NCBI GenBank assembly: GCA_010015655.1
Contig: ML976775.1
Location: 8,979-41,855, forward strand
Reading direction: 5' to 3'
Length of the DNA: 32,877 nucleotides
Source of the DNA: Bimuria novae-zelandiae CBS 107.79
Taxonomy: Eukaryota > Ascomycota > Dothideomycetes > Pleosporales > Didymosphaeriaceae
This document shows, one piece after another, positions 8,668 through 19,600 of the stretch. Below the pieces are notes generated by a model. That model did no database searches. It was not told the origin of the DNA and was given only the letters and a program-made list of their open reading frames with translations. Positions within the stretch are counted from its first letter, which is position 1. Each line of letters begins with the position of its first letter. Both the position numbers and the translations under genes were made by a program.

Positions 8668-10386
8668 ATGGCGTCCGCTGCGCCAACTCCTCGGCTCGAA
8701 AATGTTACCATCGTCGAGCCATCCGCTGCGGAAACTCAGCCTGCTACGACACCTCCCGGGAGCTCACGTAGCCGGCTTCGAACTTCCGCGATAATGGTTG
8801 GCCTCTGTGCTGCTGTGTTTCTAGCGGCCTTGAACCAGACAATTGTCGGAACGGCGATTCCTACCATCAGTACCGACCTGAAGTCCGCATCTGGATACGC
8901 TTGGATTGGTGGTGCCTATCTGCTTGCAAATGCCGTTACAGCCCCAATATGGTCAAAGCTATCCGATATTTGGGGCAGAAAAGCAATATTGCTCACTGCC
9001 GTTGCACTATACTTTGCGTTCTCAACCATATGCGCGGTGTCAAACACTATGGCCATGCTTCTCATCGGCCGATCTCTCCAAGGCGCTGCTGGAGGAGGCT
9101 TGATCCAAATTGTATATGCTATCATATCCGACATGTTTAGCATGCGGACTAGGACATTCTATTTAGGCTTGCTCCAGATGATGTGGGCTACTGCTGGTGG
9201 TTTGGGACCTCTTATAGGAGGTATCTTTGCGGAATACGCCTCATGGCGTTGGGTCTTTTGGATTAACCTGCCAATCGCTTTTGTCGTATTTTGCGTCTTA
9301 TGGGCATCTCTCGACGTCCATAACCCAAAGACTCCGATCATACCTGGTCTACATGCAATAGACTGGTATGGTTGCCTCTCTTTGACCGCATTTATGGTCA
9401 CGTTTCTCCTGGGGCTGAACTTTGGAGGCCATATGGTGGCTTGGAGCTCACCGTTAGTGGTTTGTCTTCTCGTAGCTGGAGGTGTGATGGTTGTTGTTTT
9501 TATACTTTGCGAAAGAAAGGCTCGTCTTCCACTTCTACCACTGGAGGCCTTCAAATCGATGTCTAACGTGGGAATTTTGGTCATCGGCTTTGCCCACGAT
9601 TGGGTAAGTGCTTTCATAAATCTTCTGGTGCGGTCCCAGGACTTCTGCTGACGATTCGTTTAGGCCGTTTTCTCTGTTGAATTTTACCTCCCGTTGTACT
9701 TCCAAGCAGTTAAAGGCGCTGCGCCTCTAGAATCTGGATACCGCATCATACCAATCACTCTGACGCAAGCAGTTGTTGCGGTGATTGCAGGCTTGATTGT
9801 ACACAAGACCGGGAGATATTTGGAACTCATCTGGGTTGGTGTTACACTGCAACTTATTGGTAACGGACTTTACATCAACCTGGATGTAGCAACTGCTCGG
9901 GGCGTCGTTGTTGCGTTTCAAATGGTGGCTGCCACAGGTGCAGGTCTCCTGTTTCAACCTCCCCTTATCGCACTTCAGGCGCTTGTACCCCCGGAAAAGA
10001 CTGCTTCCACGACGGCTACTCTTGGCTTGATCAGGAATCTTTCGACAAGTATTGCTATTGTCGCTGGCCATACCATCTTCTCTACTCAGATGGATTCCTA
10101 TAGACTGACTCTCCGCAAACAAGGGTTGCCCGAGAACCTAGCCGACGCATTTTCTGGCTCGTCTGCAGCCGCAAATGTCATGCTCGTTGAGAAGGTATCG
10201 CCTCCACAGCTACGAGTAGCGGTAAAGGAATCATTCTCCGATTCCCTGAGAGGTGTATGGATACTATGCACTTGCTTGTGTGCATGTGCAGTTATCGCGA
10301 GCGCTTTCATCTCCAGGCAAGTCCTAAGCAAGGTTCATGTAGAACATAGAACAGGTCTTGAAAATCTTTACCAACGTAGAGAGTAG
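8668..10386 (+). CDS. MFS drug:H+ antiporter (DHA, 14-helix type)
   Basis: Two exons, 8668-9603 and 9664-10386, with a 60-bp GTAAGT-TAG intron, give 552 residues. The frame is open upstream to a TAA at 8620, but 8668 is its first ATG. After a polar N-terminal tail come the signatures: LNQTIVGTAIPTI (about 55-67, motif D1), SKLSDIWGRKAILL (about 96-109, motif A), LIGRSLQGAAGGG (about 132-144, motif B) and GGLGPLIGG (about 178-186, motif C), followed by multiple hydrophobic helices to a polar end. Length and motif C indicate a proton-driven exporter in the plasma or vacuolar membrane, the type often found beside secondary-metabolite or toxin-resistance genes. With the dioxygenase and oxidoreductase it could form a small functional set. 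No internal stop or RIP signature is seen. Confidence 0.92.
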
Positions 10387-10850
10387 GCATGGATAGATAT
10401 GGGGTTAGATATATATATAGACAAGTTTACATCATATTCACCTCTCTTCTTTTCTAGCTATAAGAGTGTCAGAGGAGTATTCTATAGTTAAGAAATATAT
10501 TTTACTTCTCTCTAGTAATTAACAGCGCTTTTAACAATGCCTACTCTACTTAATTATATTAGGTAACCATACTTCTAAGGACGTATACACTATTATAAGA
10601 AATAGGCTACGCCTAGTTAGGAACTTTAAGGTAGATACCTTGAGGACTTTAGCTCTTAGAGTATAAGTTTAGTGGTAGAAGCCTAACTTCTACCTTCGTA
10701 TTTTATGCTGTCTATATAGGGTCCCGAACGATTCCTCTCCAACGTCGAGATCCTCAAATTTAGCTTGTCCATGTAGGTGCACAACATCCCACCATTCTAC
10801 GGTCATCAACGAATCTTACTATACTCTAGCGAGGGGTTGTTACCGGCATC
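10387..10850. other. AT-rich, RIP-like degenerate stretch
   Basis: After the MFS stop the sequence becomes AT-rich with many cta, tag and tta words from about 10,400 to 10,720, like the RIP-mutated tract at the right of the window. No coding frame survives. It is probably a decayed repeat fragment lying within otherwise normal GC cargo. Confidence 0.5.
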
Positions 10851-12600
10851 TTAGCTGTATGCCATAGCCGAAAGACAACCATGGCCCTTGTGTGCTCTCC
10901 CATCGACCCAAGTTATCATGCTCGTTGGTCCAGGGCCGCATAGCCCAGATAAGGTGTTGGACCAAATACAAAAGCTTTTTCGAGCCCTTGAAACTTTTCT
11001 TCTTACTTTTATTTCTTTTGCGAATACGTCGTTGCCGCGGCTCTTTCGATTTGTTAGGGTCACGATAAGCGGCATTGTCCGACCTATAGTCGAAAATATG
11101 AGTCCCTCTGTATGCCAGGCACTGATATGCGGACATACTTGCGATAAAGAAGCAGAGTCGCTGAAGTCGGAGTATAACGACTGACTTCCTGCAATCTGGT
11201 TACTTGACGCAGCCCGAATGGGTTGGTGTAGATCAAAGCATACCTGCTTGCGGCGGATGAAACGTACAGAGAATAACCCCCGCGCAAAGGTGGGCAGCCA
11301 CATACACTTCATTTTTCTAATCGATAAAATCTACATAGATCTCGGCGGTTCTGTGCATCTTACTCTTATATGGTCCATTTCCAGCTCTTATTCGCGCCTC
11401 TTAAGAGCTTCCCGCCCGCCGGTTTTGTTAAAGCATCGATTAACCAACGAAGAGGTATGGTAAGAGCAAGGCTGCAACAGCAACCCTTCAAGCGACCCCT
11501 TAAGCGCGCTGTCATCCACCAATGTGTCCAATTCGTAACCCTCTTGCTTTAGTCGAGCTCCTTAAGCCATACCTTTCGGAACGGTATGTCTCCCCACATC
11601 TGAACTTAATAGGTGAGTCCCTAATATTTCCTTCAGCCAACCGACAGCATTTTAGGCACTCTTTAAAGTTTGCTTAGCTGCACGCAATTTGGGTGGTGTA
11701 ATGAGTAGAGAGATCCACCAACGATGCAAAAGTGTAACCTGGGGCCTAAAACAGGACCACTCTCACAATCACCCACACGACCGAACATCGATGCTTTCTG
11801 CTGCCAGCGCCGATACGACTGTGACGGAAGACTCGAAGCAATTGTCTCAGCCGAGACTGGACACAGGACGTCGTAGTCGATAGAATTACGAGATCATGCA
11901 TGGGTCCCTCGACCTGACTTGAAGCCATGCTGTTGCCTAGCGTATATTTAGACTGCGTCTGCAGCAGACTCGAGTTGATATTTCACAACAGTGGCGGTGA
12001 AATACACAACCAGGCCTGGCTGGTCATATGCGCCGCGAGCAGGATGGCTGAGACGAATCGCCAATTCCAGAGTTGGACAACCGTCGTACACTTCTGTAAG
12101 CGGCTTTACGCGTTACGTCATTTGTTCTCGTGCTCCACAGTGACTGTGGTTTTGGTGCCTTAGTGGCTGTGGGATAGCTAGGGGCGGGTAGACGAACTAC
12201 GAACTCGACCTATAAGCGGTGGATCCACTGCCCCGCACTCCGCGACTTCCCCTCCAATGCATGTTGGCGTTGAAAGAAATACAAGCGCCGTGAAGTAACA
12301 ATATTGTCACGCCTCCGCTTGATCCTTGCTAGGTGTGCAAAATAACGGCTAATCCTGGGATGGCTTCCATTGCTTCGTTGACCCAGTCTCGATGGTGCTG
12401 GCCAATCAGATCACCAGCATGTGCGAAGGATTACGCGACGCTGCAGGACAGCAATTGATATAAATACTTCAAATAGAGTTGAATGCTCTGGTCACCATTG
12501 CACCAGCAATCATCGAGGCTGGTGTCACGCTTGAAGGTGCGCTACTGCGATTCGATTGATTGTTAATAGCACTTATTAATCTTTAAGGACTTAGTCAGTA
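10851..12600. other. Long stretch with unassigned short frames only
   Basis: GC content is normal, but no frame carries a motif I can defend. The longest is on the minus strand at 11312-10851 (153 residues, starts on a non-ATG codon in the extended frame; contains WLPTFARGLFSVRF and a lysine/arginine-rich part). WLPTFARGLFSV faintly resembles the segment before the integrase of Copia elements, but the rest does not follow. Several frames overlap here on both strands, typical of gene debris. No RNA gene seen. Confidence 0.35.
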
Positions 12601-12609
12601 CAGTTCGTA

Positions 12610-13015
12610 GGTCCTGCGTTGGGCTGCTTTAAATATGGAGCCCAAAATGACGCAAATCGCAGCTCGCCGTCGAGCTCTGCTATCGCACCGCCGACCGCTC
12701 ACCAGAAACTCGGATATTCCAGGTGCATGCTGGCAACGCAGCGCGGCTCGAGCAAAGCTACCAAAACATCACAGTTCAGGTCAAACTCGCTGTCGAGCGG
12801 ACCTGCAAGCGGACGTGTTTGCGTTTGTGCGCGACTGGTTGCGTGACGAGAGGCGCGGAAAGTGGTTGCTCGTGCCCGACAATACCGACGACGCTTCAGC
12901 ATCCGTCGTCCGTCCTTTGTGCCGACTCCTCGACGTTAAGCCGCATCTGCCTGTTTTCTTTTCTCGCAAAGATGGGAACTATGCGCCGTCACGTTCCGCA
13001 TTCACCTCACTGTAG
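12610..13015 (+). pseudogene. NLR (NB-ARC type) gene fragment
   Basis: Read across three frames the plus strand spells a fungal NB-ARC segment. KMTQIA (about 12,642-12,660) stands where the Walker A GKTQIA would be. Next comes VELCYRTADRSPETRIFQVH, then AGNAARLEQSYQNI (to about 12,780), then in another frame DLQADVFAFVRDWL and RDERRGKWLLVPDNTDDAS (about 12,798-12,903), the Walker B region. Complete family members have GxGGxGKTQIA and LLVLDNxDD; here the P-loop glycines are gone and frameshifts lie at about 12,660 and 12,790. NLRs are fungal self/non-self or immunity receptors and recurrent Starship cargo. This is a relic, with neither N-terminal effector domain nor C-terminal repeats. Confidence 0.65.
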
Positions 13016-13523
13016 TTCGCGTTCATTTTCATCTTCACCTTCACCTTCACGCTCACGCTCATCGTCATACGCCACCTCATGTAGTTCACCAACTAAAAAC
13101 CTCTTGATCCTTAGAGTACCTTCCAACTCTCTCGAATGCAGTGGCAGAACAGATTCTCAACAGGGCTGAACAGTGACAAACCGCACATGAACTCATGGGA
13201 TGTGTAAAGAGTCACGGACATTTTAAACAAGGTATGCAGCGGAAAGGCTTGAATTGGATAGGCGTGGACCTCTGACTTGTAATCTCCTTCACCGTTGAAG
13301 CTGGCTGTACAACTTCAACTTCCAATACAGATAGAGTAGCAACCTTGCTTTTCTGGATGCCAATTGCGTGAACGAGGTATTCTCACCGGTTGAGAGTAAG
13401 CAGACAAACTTCTAGTCGCTGAGGCAAACCTATGGTACTGTAAGCATACTTTCCATATATAAAAGATACATGTGAACGGCATACCAGAGTCAAAATTATC
13501 CGCTTATATGTTATGACCGGCGA
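13016..13523. other. Region with ttcacY repeats, no gene
   Basis: A run of tcatt/tcatc/tcacc/tcacg hexamer-like repeats lies at about 13,020-13,068. The remainder has no frame with recognisable content. It contains the 3' flank of the zinc-binding gene that ends at 13,524. Confidence 0.5.
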
Positions 13524-14031
13524 CTAATCACCTCCCTCGCTACACAAGCCACGCTTGCAACCCTCGCACAGGTCGCGCTCATGCGGCGGTCCCTGCTTCG
13601 CCTTGTAGTATGGTACCGCCATCTTGACGCCATCCCACTTCTTCAGTCGATAAGCAACACGCTCGACGTACGAATCTTTATCGAGGTGCAAGTCGCCGAG
13701 ATGATTGCACTCCTTGCATCGCTGGCCGTATACGACAGCGTTGTACTCGTTTCCGTAGTACTTGGTGATAACGATCGAGACTCTCTTACTGCCCCAGCCT
13801 TTAGCCCGGCAGTTTTTGTCGGTGCAAGTGAATTTTCCCATCACGTTTGTCCCATACACGTTGACAGCGTCGTGGGTAGTAGGCGTATGATGGAAAGTGA
13901 TGGTGCCGATGAATGGAGCGACGGCCTCCAACACATCCTCGTGCAACTCCGGGCACAAGAAGCTGGACCTAAGTTGGACGGAGCCTTTCAGCGCGGCCGT
14001 TGGAGTTCTTGTTCGACTTCTTCTTGGCCAT
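13524..14031 (-). pseudogene. 3CxxC-type zinc-binding protein gene, apparently frameshifted near the start
   Basis: The minus frame from about 13,970 to 13,524 encodes a clear 3CxxC-type zinc-binding domain: GKFTCTDKNCRAKGW, SKRVSIVITKYYGNEYNA, YGQRCKECNHLG, SYVERVAYRLKKW, and a C-terminal LCEGCKRGLC. The cysteine pairs are intact. No ATG opens this frame. The best start is the ATG at 14,031, in a strong context (gccgccaccatgg), which begins MAKKKSNKNSNGRAERLRPT and then hits a stop; MAKKK-type starts are usual for this family. One base of shift between about 13,970 and 14,010 would join the two. No intron of plausible size fits, so I call it a probable frameshift. Other members bind zinc and have unclear roles. 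Confidence 0.6.
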
Positions 14032-14919
14032 GGTGGCGGCGTGGCGAATTTCTTTGTAAAGACCGATGCGACGAGAGTAAGTATAAGCGTCGTGAAAACG
14101 TTTGAGACGGCTAGTGTTGTAAGTGTAGTGAAAGCGGAAGGCGCGCTAAAGAAGCAGCCCGCACTGTAAGCAAACGCGTTCTCTCATAAGCCAACGTCCT
14201 CTCTCTCACTTTCACCAACGACAGCACACCATCACACAGGAATTGTTTACACGGGTTTGGGAGCTAAAAGGATCTGAGCAAAAAAGAAAAGCGTCGCCAT
14301 GGTCACGCCAGATGTTTGCCAGGTGAGAGCCTATCTATGACATCCCCAGTGCGGTGTAGCAGCCATCTTACTGAATTGTAGCAGCGGAGTAGGTCCACGG
14401 ATCCGATCCATCATCCTCATCGCCTACCAGCTGAATGCAGTTGGCTCTAAACCATTCTTGGCGAAGATACTCAGCAAGAGGAGGAGCTCTATCGTCAAAC
14501 ATATGCCGGTGAACTGTTTAGTCCCGATCCAACTCACGCGGCCGCACTGATCAAAAGTCGCTTTCGTCAAGTGGAGCCATTTGCAAACCGGCTTCCCCTC
14601 TCAGCTCGCTGCGAAATTTTCGTCGTGTTACTCTTGGCATCCCCAAGTACCACCCTGTTTAACGCTTCGCTTAGTTTCGTAAGATGGCTGCCAAAGTGGC
14701 GTGGAGAAAATCTCGCAGCGCGCTGAGGGGAATCTGCTAGCTAGGTAGGGGCCATGGCATTGGCTAAGTAGGACCTGGCCGCGACACCTCGAAGGCGTCG
14801 ACGGGTGCCAATGACTCAACTTCCACGAATGCACAAAGCGGCAAAAGGAACCGCCGGGTCTCGGTTTGATCCCTGGCATAATTGTATGTCATGGAATTAC
14901 TAGAAAACTATTCTATAAG
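14032..14919. other. Unassigned stretch with a short open frame
   Basis: A frame without ATG runs from about 14,455 to 14,729 on the plus strand (contains EDTQQEEELYRQTYAGELF and ALIKSRFRQVEPFANRLPL). A potential first exon, ATG at 14,299 with a gtgagag donor near 14,322, lies upstream. I do not recognise the product and cannot prove splicing. The rest shows nothing I can assign. Confidence 0.3.
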
Positions 14920-15592
14920 CTAAGTCCCCATAAAGAGCCCCTCTTGTAGCGCTTGCAGCTCTTGTACAGCAGATTTTAATCCTTGGGATTGAGCGTCAAA
15001 GACTCCTTTTAAACGCATAGCAATAGCCAAATTCTCCTCAGATTCCTCTTGTAGTCTCTGGTTCACTTCTTTTAGATGCTCCAGTTCCCTTTCTGCGTGC
15101 CGTCGGCGTTCCAGTTCGGCCGATAACTGTGTTCTCATTTCCTCCATTGCGTGACTTAATAGGGCGTTTTCTCCTTGTAGCCGATCGATCAGAGCACTGA
15201 AACTGATCTCTGTTTTGCCAACAGACGACGCTACGGCGCCGTCCAACATACCCAAGGAGTCGACAGAATTTCCTTGTTTTGCTAGAATAGCCTCAAAAGT
15301 CTTCCCGACGCCATCGCATAGCTCCTTGTATGCGTTGATAGAATGATCGCTTATGTTTTTCGAGAACAAGTGTTTTTTCTCAGGGAGAAATCTCCAAGCG
15401 TACGGATTGTCTGGGCTTGGAAGGAGACGAACCTGAGCTGGCTCTACAACGATACCAAGTCTACTTTCTAGGATTTATTAGCTTCCCTAAATACAGGAGC
15501 TGGTTTGTATTACGTATATGTCTTGATAGTTCGTCACGGCACTTCGTCCTCCACTCTCGTCGTTCCAGATTGCTTACGCGCATTGGAGCCAT
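14920..15592 (-). CDS. Two-exon coiled-coil protein, unknown function
   Basis: Exon 1 is 15,592-15,514 (26 codons plus one base) and exon 2 is 15,467-14,920. The intron between (15,513-15,468, 46 bp) has a GTAATA donor, a GCTAAT branch site and a TAG acceptor, and its removal gives an uninterrupted 208-residue protein. Without splicing the long frame would begin on a non-ATG codon, so the splice decides the start. The N-terminus has VSNLERREWRTKCRDEL, then NPYAWRFLPEKK. Residues about 120-200 are rich in Q, E and L with heptad-like spacing (MRTQLSAELERRRHAEREL, LKEVNQRLQEESEENLAI), predicting a coiled coil. I do not recognise the family. It is the closest gene to the captain and on the same strand, so it may be a conserved passenger of the element. 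Confidence 0.65.
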
Positions 15593-15748
15593 GAATTAAT
15601 AGGGAATGCGGATTCCTGTAGATACGATTCGCGCGATTTTCTCCATAAAATCTGCGTCGTGTCCCTGTCGTTGTTCAGGGTGCCGAAATGGCCTCTCGCT
15701 ATTATTAGGAATGTTTCAAGCGCTCGGCGGTAACTAGCTGTGAGATGC

Positions 15749-15757
15749 CTATATATA
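15749..15757 (-). promoter_or_regulatory. Candidate TATA box of the coiled-coil gene
   Basis: The self-complementary ctatatatag lies about 160 bp upstream of the ATG at 15,592. Position and composition suit a core promoter; nothing else supports it. Confidence 0.35.
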
Positions 15758-16663
15758 GAATGGGGACCAGTTTTGATCACTACCTCTAAGCGAAAAAAAG
15801 ACTTCTATTACGCTAGGAAGAGGTTAGATGTAAAATTAGTGACGTTACTATATCGAGGATGTTAACGCCACTTTATTGTTAACTGGTAATCTCTTCAATA
15901 GTGAGGTCGAAGACCGACTAGGCTAAGCCGCTCTAAACTGTTGTCGCCACGTGCTCTGCGCTAGCTGCCTCGGCGGCGGCTGGATCCGCTAGTTGGCATC
16001 TTTAGACACAGGCGCAACAACATCTTGAACAACAAACAGTCAAGTCCTCACCCGTCCCTCTACTCTCGCTCCACATGCTCAACACCTTGCCCAGTTGCGA
16101 CTGTGGAAGCATCCGGTACCCGCGCACTCTCCTAACGTTCAGCTCCGCCACCATCCGCGAATGGCTTGCCGACCCGCTCGCCTCGCCCCGTCCGTCCTAA
16201 AAATGCGCCCATTAACAGGCACCACAAGCCAAGTGCCGTCAACCGCTCCGACCTACGAATATGAACCGTCGCTCACTGTGGTGGAAAGACAACACGGAAC
16301 CATGGCCCCGACCAGGCAAGCTCAGCGTAGTGAAAACGACGTATGGTGGATGAGGGCATGTAGAGAATGCTGTCTTCGTGGACATCACGACAACACCATC
16401 GCCTCATCCTCTATTTATCCACACCAGCCTAAGCACCTCCGCACAACCTGGGAAATCCAAGTAAAGAGTCTGGCCAAGACCTTGTTGGTCGAACTGTATC
16501 CGTGTATTAACTAGCAACAATACTAAGGGTTCTAATGCGATTTCCACGCTTGCCTGCGCTCAACGTTAACCGTACGCCAAGACTATTGGAATCTGCGAAA
16601 ACTTTCTGCATACGCCTGCCTAAGTAGAACATTCCACCAAAACCTAATGTCTAATCCTTCTCC
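15758..16663. other. Intergenic stretch, no supported gene
   Basis: This lies between the captain's stop and the coiled-coil gene's promoter. The 139-residue plus frame at 16,095-16,514 is proline- and basic-rich with no domain or intron support, and probably does not code. No repeat or RNA gene noticed. Confidence 0.45.
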
Positions 16664-19600
16664 TTAGCGAAGTTTTCCATGCCGCCCAACCAGCCCATTC
16701 ATGGGCTTGTTGTCATCTGGATGGTCGTCAGCGTCCCTATCCTCTTCCCAGCACTGCATCCAGTGATCCAGCCTTTGTGGAGGTCCGGGTCGGGTTGAAT
16801 CGGTTTTATGGAAGGCATGGAGCTTATGTGGGCTATTCTTGAAGTTGGCTGCGTCATACCACTTCGGATCGTCGTCATAGCCAAGCCATTTCACGCGGTA
16901 TTTGAGCTTTCTCCCAAAGATACGTGCCTCCAGAACTTGCTCAACCTCATATTCGTCTTCTTCATCCCCCTGGGTGGGAAGAGCCAGGTCGGACTGGGAG
17001 CGCGTCGCTAGAGCGCACTCACGCTGAAGTCCAGGCGACGACTCCTCGTGAAAGTTTGTACTCTGGAAATGATCATTTCGCTTGTTTACCTCGGCTTCGC
17101 TAGTCTCCGAAAACGTTATCTCGTCTGTTTATCCGTCAGAATTTGTGGATAATTGCTCTCCAGATGGTCAATCTCACCAATGTGCTCCTCATCATCGCCT
17201 CTGTCACTAAGAGCATCTTTGTCGTCGAGACCATTCTTCGATTCGCCACACGACGACAGTGGCGTATCATCTTCACTCTCGTTTTGATCTGACATGAATT
17301 CCGAGATCGGCGAAGAGCCTGAGCTGGCAGAAGACGGGGCTTTGAGTAAAGTAGGACGGGATGTCAACCTCTTTCCTCGGTTCCAAAACGTATTACTTTC
17401 GTCGACAAATTTATATTTCAGATCTTTCGTCTTTTGTCCCGGCAGCCGTCTCCTGCGAACACATGTCCGCTTGGTTGGTCCAGCTCTCCCTTCGCCCGCT
17501 GACCTGGACCTTTTAAGAGTACTCCTAAAATCGACACAGTGGACGTCTTCAAGATGAAACTGGAGCTCCCTCACTGACGTAAATGACTCTCCACAATGGA
17601 GCTTGCTTAGAGGACATACAGGCGACCTGGAATCTTTAGAATGCTGATTGTGGATATGGTCTTTCCATTCAGCCGTCTCGGGGAACTGCCGCATTCGCAT
17701 TTCAGGGTGTATGGACTCATCGCCCAAACAGTTGGGACAGAATCCCGGAGCAGCAAGTGTTCCTCCGTAGATCAGTGGGTTGCACTGTGTGGGGATCGTT
17801 TCGGGCTTGTCTAAATGGGCTTGGCAATGGGCGTTCCATCCCTCTTGGTCAACGAACCATTCGCTGCAGAGGAAGCAAAACTCTACGAACTCATGACTTT
17901 TCTTGAGCCACTTCCGATGGCAACTGTGTATGTGTTTCCACCGTGTGGTAGCCGGTTGACTATAGGAAATGTTCTCATTAGACGCCACATTATGAACGGC
18001 AGATGGGGTTGCGTACCTGTCAATCTTTCGCGTAAAGCCTGTTTTCGGACAGTGGCATTTGTCCAGCTCGAGACCCGGTCGGAATGCCACTTCCTCTTCT
18101 TGCAAATAGAGCTCGATTAGATCTTGGAGGACAGCCTTGCCTACATCGCTACGTATAGTGGCCTCGATAAACATGCTGGACGCGAGACGGTCGCGCACCG
18201 GCATGAGTTTGCGCGCTCGTTGGAATATGGTTCTGTGACGGCCGGTGCATTCTTTTGTATAGGCGTCGACTTTGCTCGCGGCCCGAGTAGGCTGTTCTCC
18301 CCGACACCTACGAAGCGCTTCCGAAATCAGTTTTCGTTTTCGGGCCTGCAACTCCTTGCGTTTATTCTTTGATAGTGCGTCGTCTAAAGAAAGATCCTTA
18401 AGTTTCGCTTCAATGTCCTTGAACTCAGCGCTCTGCTCAAGCTCGTGCCGCTTTTCTGCTGGCAGCGACTGCCACAGCTCTGGATTCCGAGTGATAAGCA
18501 AGGAACGGAAAAGGTCCGCAATGTCCGTGCGATGGTCTTTGTCGTGGAAGAAGGTTGCCTGACCGTCCACTCCGGCATTGTTTGCTGCGTAATGATCACG
18601 ATATACCGCTGGGTCACGCTGTCCGCCCTGTTTCATTCTTGTGTCCTGCGAATAATTTCTGTCTGCACACGACATGAGTAGGGTATATGGAGTACTATGG
18701 AATAGTATACGTACCGGTAAGGATCAGACCCTCCGCCCTGAAATCATGCACTGTTGGGGGTTCGTTGTAGCCGGCACGAAAGCCCCATTCTCGAAGATAT
18801 CGGCCGAATGCGCTCGCGGTCTCCATCTTCCCATCACTTCCCTCAAAGAACGGCAGGTCCCGGACGCTTGGATTCCAGTGGAGTTGAACCATTTGCTCGT
18901 CTTTTGGAGGTTCTAGTGCCAGAACCTCGTCTATCGACTTGTAATCTCTAAATGCATTTCTTGCGATGCACATAGCGACTATCACAAGCATCGGATTACA
19001 AAAAAGTGGGCGAGTCTCAACACCTTCATGCAACGCGTGCTCTGGTCTATTCCGCAATTAGTGTTAGGCGAGTGGCGAGTGCGTAAGGATTGAATTTACC
19101 TCTTGTCTGGAGTGAACGTCATGCACTTCGCGTCTCGCTGGAGTTGTACAGCAAATTCTATGTTGCCGCACTTGTTGCGAAAGACAGTAAAGATGGTGTC
19201 CTAACCCGTCGCTGTTAGTTTATGCAGGCTACTTTAAGACGTACTCACTTGAAAACGTAAGCCCCTACCAGATCCCAGGCGACATGTGGATTCTACGTAT
19301 TCGCCAATTCTCGAAGTGCTGAAAACACAGGCCATAATAAGAGCCCATATCTCGACTCTACGCCGCGGCTTTGGAAGCACGAACCAATCGTTCTTCCACC
19401 ACTGTGTTCCCAGGTGAAGAAAATGAATTTGCGAGCCGTATCGCCGCAGTTTCTTTCTGAAGGGCAGCTCAAGGATATTGTACAGCTCGTACTTGATGAA
19501 CTGTCCTATGCAATTAGTACTAATGCCATAAAACGCCTAGCTGGCCGCAGTAGACTTACATTTGAGGTGGACAGCGTCACGTTTGGGCTTATTACCTTCA

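Noticed and set aside
10851..11312. A Copia retrotransposon fragment based on LPTFARGLFSV
   Set aside because: Only about a dozen residues resemble the family; no integrase, reverse transcriptase or LTR is found around it.
14850..14880. A tRNA-like T-arm (ggtttgatccctgg)
   Set aside because: No matching acceptor stem, anticodon arm or D arm is found at the right spacing, and the stem itself pairs poorly.
16095..16514. 139-residue plus-strand frame
   Set aside because: Composition is proline/arginine-rich without domain, intron or codon pattern; it lies between two genes of opposite strand and has no support.
16664..16894. The chromodomain as a separate small gene beginning near 16,894
   Set aside because: The domain starts further upstream (YEVEQ near 16,950), has no ATG of its own in a good place, and joins the captain exactly in phase through a well-formed 53-bp intron.
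17116..17140. A frameshift mutation separating captain and chromodomain
   Set aside because: An intron with GTGAGA donor, CTGAC branch and CAG acceptor explains the frame change without any mutation and matches the other introns in size.
19501..19510. Captain exon 3 starting after the catag at 19,506
   Set aside because: That acceptor would put exon 3 out of phase; the gacag five bases further gives the frame with the conserved R-containing segment.
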